From Diploscapter coronatus (taxonomy: Eukaryota > Nematoda > Chromadorea > Rhabditida > Rhabditidae): 64,000 nucleotides of DNA. Position 1 is the stretch's first letter, and every line of letters begins with the position of its first letter. The notes below the pieces were generated by a model. That model worked only from the letters and a program-made list of their open reading frames with translations. It had not been told where the DNA came from and searched no databases. Position numbers and translations under genes: made by a program. Shown here in pieces: positions 37,996-51,701 of the stretch. The stretch covers positions 11,555,201-11,619,200 of the forward strand of contig OZ038422.1 in NCBI GenBank assembly GCA_964036155.1. The letters run 5' to 3'.

Positions 37996-38929
37996 ATGTT
38001 TCTCCTGTGCCTCAAGAGAATACGTCGATTTACTCAGGGCCAGCGATAGTTTGAAGGAAATCGAGTAACTTTAGTATTATGCTAATTTAAACAATATGTT
38101 ATTTTTAATATGTTAACTTTTAGCAATAAATTAATCTTTACAAAACGCTATTTTTAACAATATGCTAAACTCTAGCGTCCTAAACTTCGACCGATTTTGC
38201 GACATTTCCGAAACTGTGGAGGACTTAGCCGGTGTGGAGGAGTGCCGATCTTCATGCTTGACGATTTTCGAACCTCAATTTTTCGGGGGTACGTTAGTAA
38301 TTAACGTCTTTATGTCAATTTTCTAGCCTATGACAATTTCAGGCGTGCAATCTCCACACCGGCCATATCTGTACATTCGAGGTTGCTCTGAGAAATTGCT
38401 CACTAATAAAATTATGCTGAGAGAGGTGGGTATTTAGAAAAGTAGAATTTTTGGGAAAAGAAGGAGTTTTTAGGTTGACTATTTGCATAGAGATGCAATA
38501 TGCGTGAGATTGCGATTGTCTGAGATTTTCGAGAATGTGCAAGCCAATGAAGCCGTTACGGTAATTATTTTTCTAACTACTTTAAGTTTATTGTTTTAAC
38601 ATATCTTGAAATCAGCTGAGTTATATCTATTTAAATTAAGAAAAAATCCCATAATTTATTGCGTTCCTAAGACCTGGGATAAATGAGATCGATCTTGCAA
38701 AGAGTTGATATAGACCAGATGTCAGATTTTTGAACATTTGTAACACAGATTTTCGATACTTAGATAATTCTAACTTAAATTCTAAGTAATAAGTTACAAA
38801 TTTTAGGTGTGCTCCTGTACTGATCACGGTTGCAACCTAGAGGAAGTGATTAACTCATCGAATTTCAAACATAGTTGGGCACTGTTCATGATAACTCTCT
38901 TATTATTCCTGAGGACTAACATAGTTTAA
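37996..38929 (+). CDS. ODR-2-like Ly6/uPAR-type GPI-anchored protein, first exon not found
   Basis: Exons: 37996-38064, 38176-38288, 38343-38425, 38474-38560, 38807-38929, about 157 codons from the first base of an interrupted codon. The cysteine pattern resembles the nematode ODR-2/HOT family: CFSCASREYVDLL, DRFCDISE, ECRSSCLTIFEP, YIRGCSEKLL, DAICVRLRLSE, VCSCTDHGCN. The C-terminus is hydrophobic (SWALFMITLLLFLRTNIV), as expected for a GPI-attachment signal. ODR-2 in C. elegans is a neuronal membrane protein needed for olfaction; equivalence here is not shown. The gene starts in mid-codon, so a 5' exon with the signal peptide must lie upstream, perhaps beyond the transposon cluster. The upstream acceptor is TTTTAG. 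Confidence 0.78.
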
Positions 38930-40280
38930 CCTTTTCGAAATCTAAATTGTTATTGTTATTACTCAACTCGATACGGTTATGGAATAAATATTATTCTTTA
39001 AAAATATTCCACATTGACACTTCTTTACTATAAATATTTATCCTTAGTTAATTGCCCGAAATTAGTGTATCTGGAAAAAATGTGTTTTTTTTCTAGCCAG
39101 ACCTATACCTATTTCTACCCTTCTCAATGTCACTCTCAATTCCCTTCCAGATTTTTTACCTAACTAAGATCTATACTGTTTCATATCCTTCTCTACCATC
39201 CTGCCTATATATCTAAAAATTTTACACATATTACCTAACCTTCAAACTTAATCTTCTTAATGAATAAATTCTCCCTTTTCATCTATGGATCTATGGATAT
39301 GTGGGGATTTGGTGTATCCCTCCAGGGGCGAGATCCACCCCCTCATTCAAGCCCGTAGGGGCTACAAGTTTTGCCTCTCACTCACTTTTTGTCTTCGTCC
39401 AACCAACGCCTATTAGTGAGCCCAATTACCTTGCGAGCGCGCGACAGTCCCTCTAATTCTTTTTCTCTACCTTTATATTCACTTTTCTTTCTCTCTTTCC
39501 TTCTTTCTTTCCAATATTATTTCCCCAGCTTCATCCTAATACAATATGTCTCTACCCGACTTTCCATCTGACTTTTACTTTTGTATATTGTTGTCTTTCA
39601 CTTTTCCTCTCCATCTTTCCCAATACTATTTCTTCTTCTTCTCTCTCACTCTCTCGAACTCCCTTAAAGCTACGTACTATCTCGTTCTCTAGCTCTCTCT
39701 TTCCTACTAGTTTCATTCTTAAAGCTTTATCCCGAGTACCACTCTCTACTACAGCTTACCGTTACGAGGATCATCATCTAAATTCGAGAGTTTCTGCGTC
39801 TTTGCATCCTCTTCAATCCCCATACTCTTCGCCTTTTTCTCTCCCGAACCCTAAATAACTTTCCATACTATTTTCCATTTACTTTACATCTTTCACCCTC
39901 TAATACATTTATTATCTCTAACTTTTCTCAATTTTTTCCTAATAACTTGGATTCCATATATCCAGATACGTTAGGCGTTTCAAGATTTTATGGCTTTTGC
40001 CTTGAGAATAATTTGCCTGGTATACATGAATACGGTTTTCTAGACTGAGACTCAAGATGATCCTCATTTTTCCTTCAGGAAAAGCTGATATTTACCATTA
40101 TTTTATTTTATTTCATCTAGAATATCATATTTTCATACTTTTTAGCTGGTTGTTGCTTTTATTATTAGAAATAAAGCTGATCCTCATCATTTTAAAAGAT
40201 TTTCCCTTCAGATTTCCACTGCCGAGTTTGAGGGTCACCACCCAAAATTTTGCGCCTCTCAAAGAGGCACTTTGCGTAGA
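38930..40280. other. Intergenic region before the long ZP protein
   Basis: 1.35 kb without a supported exon. It has a GC core GCGAGCGCGCGACAG at 39432-39446, followed by about 450 bases of strongly pyrimidine-biased DNA (39455-39905) that includes GAGTTTCTGCGTCTTTGC (39788-39805). CTGATCCTCAT-type words are at 40054 and 40174. The Y-rich block probably belongs to the promoter. Confidence 0.5.
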
Positions 40281-43200
40281 ATGTGGCTGATGGTGGCTAT
40301 GGTCTTTACATTGGTAATTGTCTCACTTAATCAGCATAATTAACCTTATTATCTACTTAATTATCCCAATTAAGACCGCCACGACGAGTCGAGCCATAAG
40401 CATTGACAATGAGATAATTGGAGATCCGGACATCGAATGTCTGGAGGATCAGATACGGGTTTGGGTTAAGACGAAGAAAATGTTTGGAGGTGAGTTTGAA
40501 AATTGAAACTTTTAAATATGCTAATTTCTAGAATAAGCGTGTTAGTTTTGGACAAAATTCTGCTAATTTTAAATAAAGCTATGCGAATTTCTACAATTTC
40601 AGGCAGGATATACGCCAAGGGTAAAGCCGAACAGGATGAATGTTTTCGGGATGACTTTGGCAGGGACCGAACGACCCGACCCAAATTCGACCTGAGGTTC
40701 GGCGATTGTGGGATGAAGAGTTTGAGATCTGTAGGTTAAAATGCTAATTTTTAACGAACGCATTCATTTTCTATTAAAACGCCTATTATTAGCGAAAGAT
40801 ACATTACTTTTAGAGCAAAAATACAACTTTTGTAGGTCGACCCCCGTGGTATGTACTACGGCATTACGGTCGTCGTCTCTTTCCACCCGCTGTTCATCAC
40901 TAAGGTCGATCAGGCCTATCATGTGAAATGTTTCTTCGAAGAAGCCAACAAAGGTCTGACTGCGGAACTGGGAGTGAGGTAGGCCAGGCGATTTTCGCAG
41001 TTGAAATTCCTACGCTTTGACATATGATTATAATTTTTCTAAACAAACTTTATAAGTCTGTTTTCTATTCCTATCCATTTCTAATTTCCCATCATATATT
41101 TTATGCTGCATATTTTCCATATTCAATTTGTATACTTTATCATGTGCTTATTGATTTTTCTTAGATATTTTATCCCAGACAGTTTCTCGCTCCTATGCTT
41201 AACCGCATGTCGAAATAGTCGATTCTCTGTGAAAGACTGAGAAATTACTCGAAGTTATAGTAGCTGAAAGTAGCCTTACTAGCTTCGGATGACCTCCTTT
41301 CACCTCTACCTGCGCGACTTTCCTTATTTGACATTTCACCTTTACTTGTTCTTGCTTTCTTTCTCCGACATTTTCGCTCTCTCACTCTTTCATGCTATTT
41401 CTCCTCTTTTTTCTTTCTCTAACTTCCTTGTTTTCTCTAGCATCACTCATGAAAAAACTCGAGATTGGCATTAAAAGAGTGAAATCCGAGGTGAAATTGA
41501 TGTTGAGCATCTGGAAATAAGAATTATGCAATTGGGATTTCCATATTTAAGCAATTCATATTACTCATAGAAATTGCAGAAAATCAGATGCTAATTGACG
41601 TATTTCGGACGTTTTATGAGTCTGTGCTTTACCATATCATGAATGTATTGCTGAAACCAATAGAAAAACACCGAAATTTTACAAGAAAAGATGATCTTCA
41701 CCGAAAAATTTCAGCATGATCCCTACCACTGAACTCGAAGCTCGACATGGTATTCCTGGTTGCACATACAGCATTCACAAATCATCAATTGATGATATTG
41801 ATGCTGGACGGCCGGCTGGGGTACGAAAATGGTTTTTGTTTTAAATCTAAATTTCAAAACTGACCTTAAATTTTCAAAATCTAAATTTAGTTCGACTTTA
41901 TATTTGATTTTTCTATATTTCAGCCCGCTGTTCAATTTGCTCGAGTCGGGGATAAGGTACTTCATCAGTGGGCTTGTAACGATCTTATGTACGGAGTCTT
42001 AATCAACAACTGTTATGTTACTGATGGGTTTGGAAAGAAAGCTGACGTTATTGACGATAAAGGGTAGGAAAAGAGGTCGAATATTTTGAAAAGAGGTCAC
42101 TTTTCGTTTAGCTGTCCTCTCGACCCTATTCTAATTACTGGAATACGATATTCTCCGGATCTACAAAGGGCATATGCTGAATCGTCTGTATTCAAATTTG
42201 CCGATAAACCCGGAGTTTGGTTCTTCTGCCAAGTTCAAATGTGCATGAAAAAACACAATATGTGCAAAGGGGTTACGGTAATCCCTAAAATTAGCATACT
42301 TGCTGAAAATTAGCATATTTAGCCGCCTACTTGCGAAGGTGCAAATATAAAAAGGATCGGAGATGGTACAAGCGAAGATTATGATACTTTCAGGTAATAT
42401 CCTAGAAAGTAGCATATTTTATGTTAAATTCGCGTTTCTGTTAATTTGTTTAACTTGTCATATTTAGCAGACAACGAGCTTCTAGCGCTCATAATGGAAA
42501 TGGAAAGCAAAGTGACTATGATTACGACGCTTCAAAGTGAGAAATTAGCACATCTTTGATAATTTTCAACAGTATTATGCTAACTTTTAGATCAACGCGA
42601 GCGCCATTACGATCAACAACGCCAACCGACTATGAAGATTATGACAAAAAGGACACTAAGCTCCACAGGTTTGTTAAATTAGCATAAATTCATTCTAAAT
42701 CTTACGAATTGCTTTTTTGTTTGATTCTCATTTAAAATTTCATCTTTGGTGTCATAATTTAATTACTTTTAACCGCCTTTGCCTACTACTTTGTTGAGGT
42801 TTAAGCGCTTTCGCATAACTGGATTTCATAGCGAAATAACGAAATTATTACGGTTTAGGCGCTAACTTTGCTCATTCACTTCGCAATTTAAATTAGCGGC
42901 AAGTCGGACTAGTTTTTCTCGAAGTTTGATGATTTATAAGATGCGTATTAATAAATCAACACTAGCTTAAGCATTCTCAACTTCGTAATGACATATGCCA
43001 GCCGGACTTTAGGGCTGTTCTTCACCCATATGAAAAGATAGTTTTAAATTCAAGTCTATCTTCGCTGAAGAGATCAAAAATAAAAAAGGAAAAAGAAATC
43101 AAAATTTCAGTCCCGACTCTTTCACCTACAAGCAAACAACCCAGTCTGCTGACTACGATTCAGCATCTTCCGAGCCGGTTACGGTATTTGGTCCGGCGTT

Positions 43201-45349
43201 TAACGGCGTTTCGGACGAGAACGACGGTGACAGTGGGGGCTCTAGTGGAGGGCCGGAAAATCCTTTCGGTGCAGGTCCCAAAAATGGCGGATTCTCACCA
43301 AGGAATAGACTGACTACGGTATGTTATTAAAAAAAAGAAAAATAGTATGGGAAAATAAGTTAGGCGAAAGATAGAAAAAGAAGATATAGAGTAAAATACA
43401 TATGTGTAATATCTATATTTAAGTACCCTCAAGTATCCATCTCAGATAGGGATAGTAATTGGACTTATGCAACATGAAAAACTGGACATATTATGGCAAT
43501 GTTCTTCATTGTTATTTTTCTATTGTATTTATAGCCATGAAAAAATAACCGTAAAAGAATAAACTAAGGAAAAAACAATATTTCTAGACCTCGGAAACCG
43601 TCTCTCAAACCTTCGATACTGAAGATGATTTACAGCCTTCGCCACCTAGTAAAAAGATCGGAAAGGATAAGGGTAAGTTGAAAATTAACATAATTTAAAA
43701 TTTTCAATGGTAAAAACTGATCTTCACCAATTTTCTGCTAAATGTTCTTTAGAAAAAAGGCAATCTTCATCAATGTTTCTTATCATTGTGTCTGAAAGTA
43801 GTGATACCATTTGCCAGACATCACTTCCGGAAAGTATTTCATATGCCAGTCGATTTTGCTCAAATTTTTTCGGCTCTCGCTTTCTCGCAGTTTTTCCCAC
43901 TATTTCTCTCATTGACCCATTTTGACCACTTCGCCTGTAGCGACAATTTACTTACAAATCTTCGAGTGAGAGAAATAGTGTTAAGAGGTGAGAGTGCGAA
44001 AGAAAGTCGGAGAAAAACTTGAAAACTCGCTTGAGATACTGCACACAAGTCTGGAGAAAACTGGATTTTCAAGATCGCATAATGGTAGTGGTGACTAATT
44101 AGGGATTTCATACAAAGAATGATGTTATGAAATTCGAAAATGGGCTTATGAAATTTTTCTGAACCCATAAAAATGCCAGCTTTTAACCATTTCGATTTCA
44201 GCCCCAGGAGATTACAATGATTATGATGAAGTTACAATTCCACCGAATTTGACGGATTTGTTGGCCAATTTACCCGATGATTTAGACTCGGAGAAAATCG
44301 AGAAAATTTTGAGGTATGTCGGAAGAACATTTGTTCTGTAGGCTTTCAAGACTGACTAAAACTAACCAATTTTATAAATCTCTAAGAGACAAATAACTAA
44401 TGTACTTTACAAATAACAAAAAAGGCGCTCATTTTGCAACTTCCAGAGACTCAGTAGACGATCCGAAAGCCCTATTAGCGGACTTTGAAAAAATCATGAA
44501 GCATCGCCGTCGGCGAAAGGTTAGTCAATCAGGCGAAAAATCGACAAAAATCGGTCACAAAAGTGAAAAGTGCTAAAAATAGCGTCAATGACATCAAGAA
44601 GATTTTTAAAAGAAATCAAAAAATTTCAGCAACAAAAACAACGTCCCTTGGTTAGTCGAAATTCTCGAGATTTGTCATCGGGAGAGTTGAAGAAAGGCGA
44701 CAAAATTGGTCAGATACAGGTGATTTGAAAAATTTAGATTTAGGAAAAACGAAAAAAAAATTTAGGTCGATTGGGCCTCAGCCCGCCGGAAAGACTCCCC
44801 TCTGAAGGACGAAGATAGCAATTCCGACAAACCTATGATAGCTCGACAACTACTTGTGTTTGATTTGGATGAGGAGCCTCCGGTTATCGAAGACAGAGTA
44901 CAGATGAGGTAGGGTGGGGGTGGAAATGTTTTTAAAAAACTAGTTCATTTTCTAACAAAATGAATGAATTCATCTAGAAAATTTGCGTGCTTTTCAATGA
45001 AATAGACTAATTTTATTCGAAAATGGTTGGTTTTTGTTGAAAATGGCGACTTTTACAGATTTGTAGAAAAGTTAAAATTAAGCAAATTCAGAATCCGCCC
45101 CGACTCACAGTCAGATTGCGTGGTTTCCCGAGGAACATATGCAGCGACTTTAGCCTCTTTGATAGCTGTTACAGCCATGTTTATCGTAGCTCTACTACTT
45201 AGGAACCGACAGAAAGGTTTTTTTTTTCATTTTTCTGATCTTTTAACATTATTTTTAAAAAGCGACTCTTTTCAGATTGCCACCCCAATCCAACCTCTGA
45301 CACAGAATCAGCCTCTTTTCGAACGCAGAAACGATTTTTGAGGATTTAA
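40281..45349 (+). CDS. Cuticlin-like ZP-domain transmembrane protein, 651 aa
   Basis: ZP proteins polymerise in apical extracellular matrix and cuticle. Exons: 40281-40313, 40375-40489, 40603-40730, 40836-40978, 41715-41820, 41924-42063, 42112-42277, 42323-42393, 42471-42536 (or from 42468), 42591-42668, 43111-43318, 43588-43672, 44202-44313, 44447-44519, 44630-44719, 44766-44908, 45092-45216, 45276-45349. Signal peptide MWLMVAMVFTL, then the ZP domain from DPDIECLEDQIRVWVK to WFFCQVQMCMKKHNMCKG. A long polar, Tyr/Asp- and Ser-rich region follows, then a basic run RRRRKQQKQR (possible proprotein-convertase site), a TM segment (LASLIAVTAMFIVALLL) and a short cytoplasmic tail. Intron 1 ends in AATTAAG rather than CAG. 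An alternative N-terminus (IINLIIYLIIPIK) is open just upstream of exon 2. The tail frame is set by one phase-1 donor. Confidence 0.88.
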
Positions 45350-46069
45350 AATTTAGTTCTTCTTATTTTGAATTTACCCTCTTTTACTCAAAAATTAGCT
45401 AGAGTTCGGTAGAATCTACGGTAAAATTCGTAAAGTTTCTTTAAAACACTGGAAATTTGACATCTAAATCAGAACTTTTCCTATTTGCTTGAACTTAAAC
45501 ATCATCCTTGACGGTAAAATCTAAAGTTAATTTGAATAATCATATCTTTTTGTTGTTTGTGCAATTTTATCATCACATGATCATAACATTGTTGTTTGTG
45601 AAAACATAATCTTTCAAGCGTCTAGATTTATTCATAGATTATTTATTTTGAAATAAATTATTTGAAATATCGAAAATTCCGATGAGGATCAGCTTTATTT
45701 TAAAGAATAGCATATAGGAAAATGAAGTTTATTTTATTCTGGAGAAGCTCTGTCATTTTCAATTTTCCCTGTCCAAATATGAAGTATTTTCGGGGCGGGT
45801 CCCAGATTTGATTAATCTTAAATCCTGGGGATATACTTTACTCAGGATTTGCATCCTCTCTAAGCTTATTCCCGTCCCAATTTTCTCCAGCCCTTAGACA
45901 CTTATTACTGCAATTACCGTAGTCTTTTCAGCATAAACAAGTGGGTCCATATTCTATCATGAAGAATATTTCGTTTTAATCATAGAAAAACTGATCTTCT
46001 CTAAATTTATCGTAGAAATATTATTAATTCATTTTCTCCCAACGTCATTTTCAAAAATTGCAGTTAAAA
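45350..46069. other. Intergenic region before AP-2
   Basis: 720 AT-rich bases with no supported exon. It holds CTGATCTTCA-family words at 45687 and 45990, and a probable trans-splice acceptor (AAAAATTGCAG ending 46063) six bases before the AP-2 start codon. Confidence 0.5.
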
Positions 46070-47854
46070 ATGTCCCGAAGACGCCCCTGCGATCATAGGG
46101 AATGTTCAATTTCTTCGAAACGGCTCTGTCAAATTCCAAATTCAAAGGAAGAGGAAGAAGACGAAGATTTAGAAGGGGAAGATGAATCTGAAGGTGAGAT
46201 TTTGGATGGCGTCATGTGGCACCTTCTAAAAAACGTCATCTAAATTATGATGACAAGTGACGTCATCTAGAAATGACGCCATAGCATCATGTTTCAGAAA
46301 GCACAACTCGAGAGGATTCGCCATTTATTCCAGCTGGAATGATGAATCAGTTACACCATTCTTGTAATTATGATTCTATTTATCATACGCCTCATGTAGG
46401 GAAATGATAGCGCCTTTTGGCGTCATGTTTCAAAGAGGCATTACGACGTTACTTTTCAGATGATGTGCCCATTAAACTCGTTCCCATATTCAAGAGATGC
46501 TGGATTTTTACCGATGGACAATCAACAAGTACCTAAATCTTTGAAATAAAGAAATGTATGAAATCCTCAGACATATCAAATCCCAAAAGACGATGATCCC
46601 ATGAAGCGGGGTTATTTCCAGACGAATTACAGCCGAGATAACTATGCCACGTTTCGAATGCCCATATTTTTTATGGGCGAACCTTCGATGCCAAATGTGG
46701 TCGGTCATAACCAAGCTGATCCGAGAGAGGTAAAGGATATCATTCATTGTGATGAATTGCTAACCGTCGCCAAATTTATGAATTACCACCTGAAAAATCG
46801 TTTTATTCGGAATTTATCATCATTTTAAAAAAGAACTCTCATGTGGTAATTTTTCTGATTTGTATTTATTTTTTTAGTTTTAGGTGCAGATTTACTGTAC
46901 CGTTCCCGGCAGAACGAGTTTATTGAGCAGTACGACTAAATACCGAGTTACCGTAGGCGAAGTTCTTAGAAGAATCAACCCTCCGGAATGCCTGAATGCC
47001 TCCTTACTAGGGGGAATTCTGAGAAAGTCAGAAATTTTCATTTTTCTTCCAAGAAAATAAAATTCAGAGCGAAATCCAAGGATGGTGGCAAAACTTTGCG
47101 AGATTCATTAAGGAAGATCGGAATAACTTTACCCGCAGGACGAAGAAAACAAACCAACGTTACCGCGTGGACCGCTCTGGTTGAAGGTAATTTAACTTCC
47201 AAGAATTCAATGTCGTGTAATTTCCGCTCTAATGCTCATTCTTTATTATTATCATTGAGGGAAACTGGTCTTCATCAAATTTCCAAATTTAGAAGAAGCA
47301 GTACATATGGCTAGGGACTTTTCGCTGCTTTGCGGGAAAGAATTCCGGGCCCGAGAAATAGCGGTTCATTTGAATAAGACGCACTTAGGAATTGATGGAG
47401 ATATTAATAAACGGAGGATTACTTTGGAGGAGGCCAGGTTTACATTAATAATTATTATTTTAAATTAGAATACCATTTTTTATTTAAAAGTTGATTTACT
47501 CTTTATATTTAATAAATTTTATATATTTAAACGTTTATTTCAAATTGAGCCATTTCAGAAGATTCATCTCTGAACTATGCGACCTATTATCAGCTGATAG
47601 AACTAATTTAACCGCCTGCGTGCCTAGATCCTCTATGATTCTGGACAACTCAATTCAACATCACTTAAGCCATTTCACTTTAGTATTTTTAATTAAATTA
47701 TTCGTTTAACTCAAGTTTTTAGATGAGCCACGGTTTTGGCAATATAGCGATGATAGCTATGTTGGAGAGTTTGAAAGGCGTTATTGATGAGGGACTACGG
47801 TATCTAGGCACCTTTAGTAGTAATCATATGTATCATCCATATAACAATCGTTAA
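46070..47854 (+). CDS. aptf: AP-2 family transcription factor
   Basis: AP-2 factors bind DNA as dimers through a basic/helix-span-helix domain; in nematodes they act in neuron fate and sleep-neuron function. Exons: 46070-46193, 46298-46395, 46460-46528, 46571-46729, 46884-47026, 47068-47186, 47293-47437, 47559-47682, 47723-47854; 370 aa. The first 150 residues are disordered, with an acidic run ([15 protein letters not shown]). The conserved domain (about 151-355) contains [97 protein letters not shown]. No PY motif is seen. The TGACGTCA palindrome at 46258-46265 lies in intron 1. The ATG sits six bases behind an acceptor, which suggests SL trans-splicing. Confidence 0.95.
46258..46265. promoter_or_regulatory. 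CRE-type palindrome TGACGTCA in AP-2 intron 1
   Basis: A perfect CREB/ATF consensus, surrounded by further GTCAT/ATGAC half sites (46209, 46234, 46249, 46273). Intron-wide enrichment of the word may instead reflect intron composition (see findings). Confidence 0.35.
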
Positions 47855-48123
47855 TTAAACGTAAACATCATGGCTACCAAAAATAACAGTTTCATATAAT
47901 AAATTTTTCCGCTATTGAGCATCTAAAATTAAATATTTTTAAATTTTATTCTGATTCCTTTTAAATTTAATTTTTAATAAATATTTTTCCGATAGAAGAA
48001 TGAATTCTTGTCATGCAATTTCCCAGTTTTTATCAGGGCGTCGTAAACTTTATCACTAATTTTCAATTACTACTCTTCTTTCCGTCTTGGACTTCTATTT
48101 TTCGCAAAATTTGCTAGTCCAGC

Positions 48124-49004
48124 ATGATTCGTCTACTTTTAGTTTTCTCTATATTTGGTAAGTCTTCATATTTCTGAAGAAAATTTTCATGTCCAATATC
48201 TGAGATCGAGTAAATTAGATTTTCCTCAAACTATTAAAGCTCAGACATCATATTTTTATGAAATATGAATAAATAATGAAAACCTGCGATAAAAGATCCA
48301 TGGGTTAGAATATGTTCTAAAACATGAAATCCTGAGCCTATATTTAAAATTTTAGTACTAGCCTCACCTCAAAACCCTGACGTTCCAAGCCAGCAAAATG
48401 ACGAGTATATGATGTGCCAGCTATGCATTTCGATGATGCATTTTCTAGATCAAGCATTTTTCGGATCTACTAATACCGCTACATTTGAAGAAAAGAGTAA
48501 AATTGACAATTAACGCTAATTCCAAGCAATTCTTAATTCTTAGACATCGGCGTAGCGGCGGGTGTAGTGTGCAAAATCCTAGATCTACCAGCAATTATAG
48601 CGAAAATCATACCCGCAGTAGAATTAGACGTAAGAATTTTGCATATTTTATAAGATATTATTTAAATGTCAGTCACTAGTTTTTTGTCAAATTTTCTATT
48701 CTTATCAAACTAATCCCCACGAAATTTCCGCGTTTTCTAGTAAAGTGCAATGTGTACTAGTTTTTAAAACGCTAAATTTTAAGATATATTAAACTTTAAG
48801 AAACGTTAATTTCTGAGATATGTTAAATTGTAGTGTGCTGATATGCCGGACGTCATAGTTTTCGTGTTTCAATTTTTCGTTGCGCCAAATTTCCTGGAAC
48901 CACCACATGACGTTGGCTCTTGTTCGGTAAATATTTTTAAAAGGTCGGGAATTAAGAAAAATAACTTTCAGAAAATCCTTAATACCACGTGTTATGCTGT
49001 TTGA
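48124..49004 (+). CDS. Small secreted saposin-like (SapB-type) protein
   Basis: 128 aa from exons 48124-48157, 48356-48496, 48544-48629, 48834-48926, 48972-49004. Phases agree throughout. Signal peptide MIRLLLVFSIFGVLA. The body has MMCQLCISMMHFLDQAFFG, VVCKILDLPAIIAKIIP, LDCADMP and DVGSCSKILNTTCYAV. The CxxC start, hydrophobic amphipathic segments and later cysteines fit a saposin-B fold, a family of lipid-binding or membrane-active secreted proteins that is large in nematodes. The cysteine spacing is not perfectly canonical, so the fold call is tentative. The start lies 270 bases after the AP-2 stop. Confidence 0.75.
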
Positions 49005-49968
49005 AATAATATCGATACATTGTAGACTTTATGTGCATACTTTTAATATTAGCAATTGATTAAAAAAGTTTAGCCAGAATTCAGATAAAATAGATCAGTT
49101 GTGTATGTGATGGTGTGTTCCCTTGATGTGTTTTGGTGCAAGAGGTCCCGACGATTCTTTGGAGCTTCCAGTCATTGGTGTCTAGAACAACTTCGGATTG
49201 GCCAGCAATTTGGGAAGAGTTGGTGGTGTGTGTTTGCGAGAGTTTGGCTTTGTGTAGTTGTTGCTGTTCTTGTTGTTATTGTTGACTTACACGCACGTAA
49301 CGCTTGTTGCTCCCATCCCTTTAACGATATTTATGATGACCATCTTTTATCCAGTTGTGCCATGTGGAGCCCGGATCGATAATAATGATCAGGGCTGTCG
49401 TAACTCCACTCTAAATGGAGTTCGGAGTGGAGTGGAGTGGAGCGAAGCTGGAATTTTGAGAAAACTTTGGAGTTTAAAAATTTTCCCACTTTCGACAACT
49501 CTGATAATGATAGATGGTGAGATCGAATAACTTATGAGATGCGAATTCGGGAAATAATATTCTAACTAATGTTGTGTTGTGGCTGCTATGGCAACAAATC
49601 ATTAAAGTAGATGAAAATTTAACTATAATATTTTGCCTTCTACTTTAATTAACGAACTTATTATCATTAACTACCTATAGCCTAATGATTGTATTAATTG
49701 CCCAAAAATCGATTACATTTTGTTATCAGGGTGCAATTTTACAGCTATAAAGCCAAAGAATATGCTGGAATAGAATCGTGCAGCAGGATTGCAAATTCTA
49801 TCCAGGCTCTCCTCTCATATGCTTGACTCATGCGTTATTATTCACTCTCCCATTAAACGCGTTGTAAAAACGCTATTATCGATAACTTATCTTTATCATC
49901 GTCGTTTATATATGAAAAGGAATAAATTGTTTCATATTCTTTAATTTTCTACTTTTTAAATATTCAAA
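49005..49968. other. Intergenic region before SHC, with a MITE
   Basis: 964 bases. It has TG/GT-rich DNA at 49095-49290 (ORF there judged spurious), the hAT-like MITE at 49390-49503 and TTAATTA-rich DNA at 49640-49700. Confidence 0.5.
49390..49503. mobile_element. hAT-like MITE with perfect 8-bp target duplication
   Basis: 114 bp. Starts CAGGGCTGTCG and ends CGACAACTCTG. Both sides carry ATAATGAT (49382-49389 and 49504-49511). TIRs starting CAG and an 8-bp duplication are hAT hallmarks. The interior holds a short GAGTG tandem run (49425-49441). It shares its start with the 37415-37552 element. Confidence 0.85.

Positions 49969-51701
<1,733 letters not shown>

Noticed and set aside
39371..39571. 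Ser/Leu-rich ORF upstream of the ZP gene
   Set aside because: Translation of the pyrimidine block, not a protein.
49101..49530. Two overlapping ORFs upstream of SHC
   Set aside because: GT-rich DNA and a MITE inside the second; Val/Cys/Trp runs with no family.
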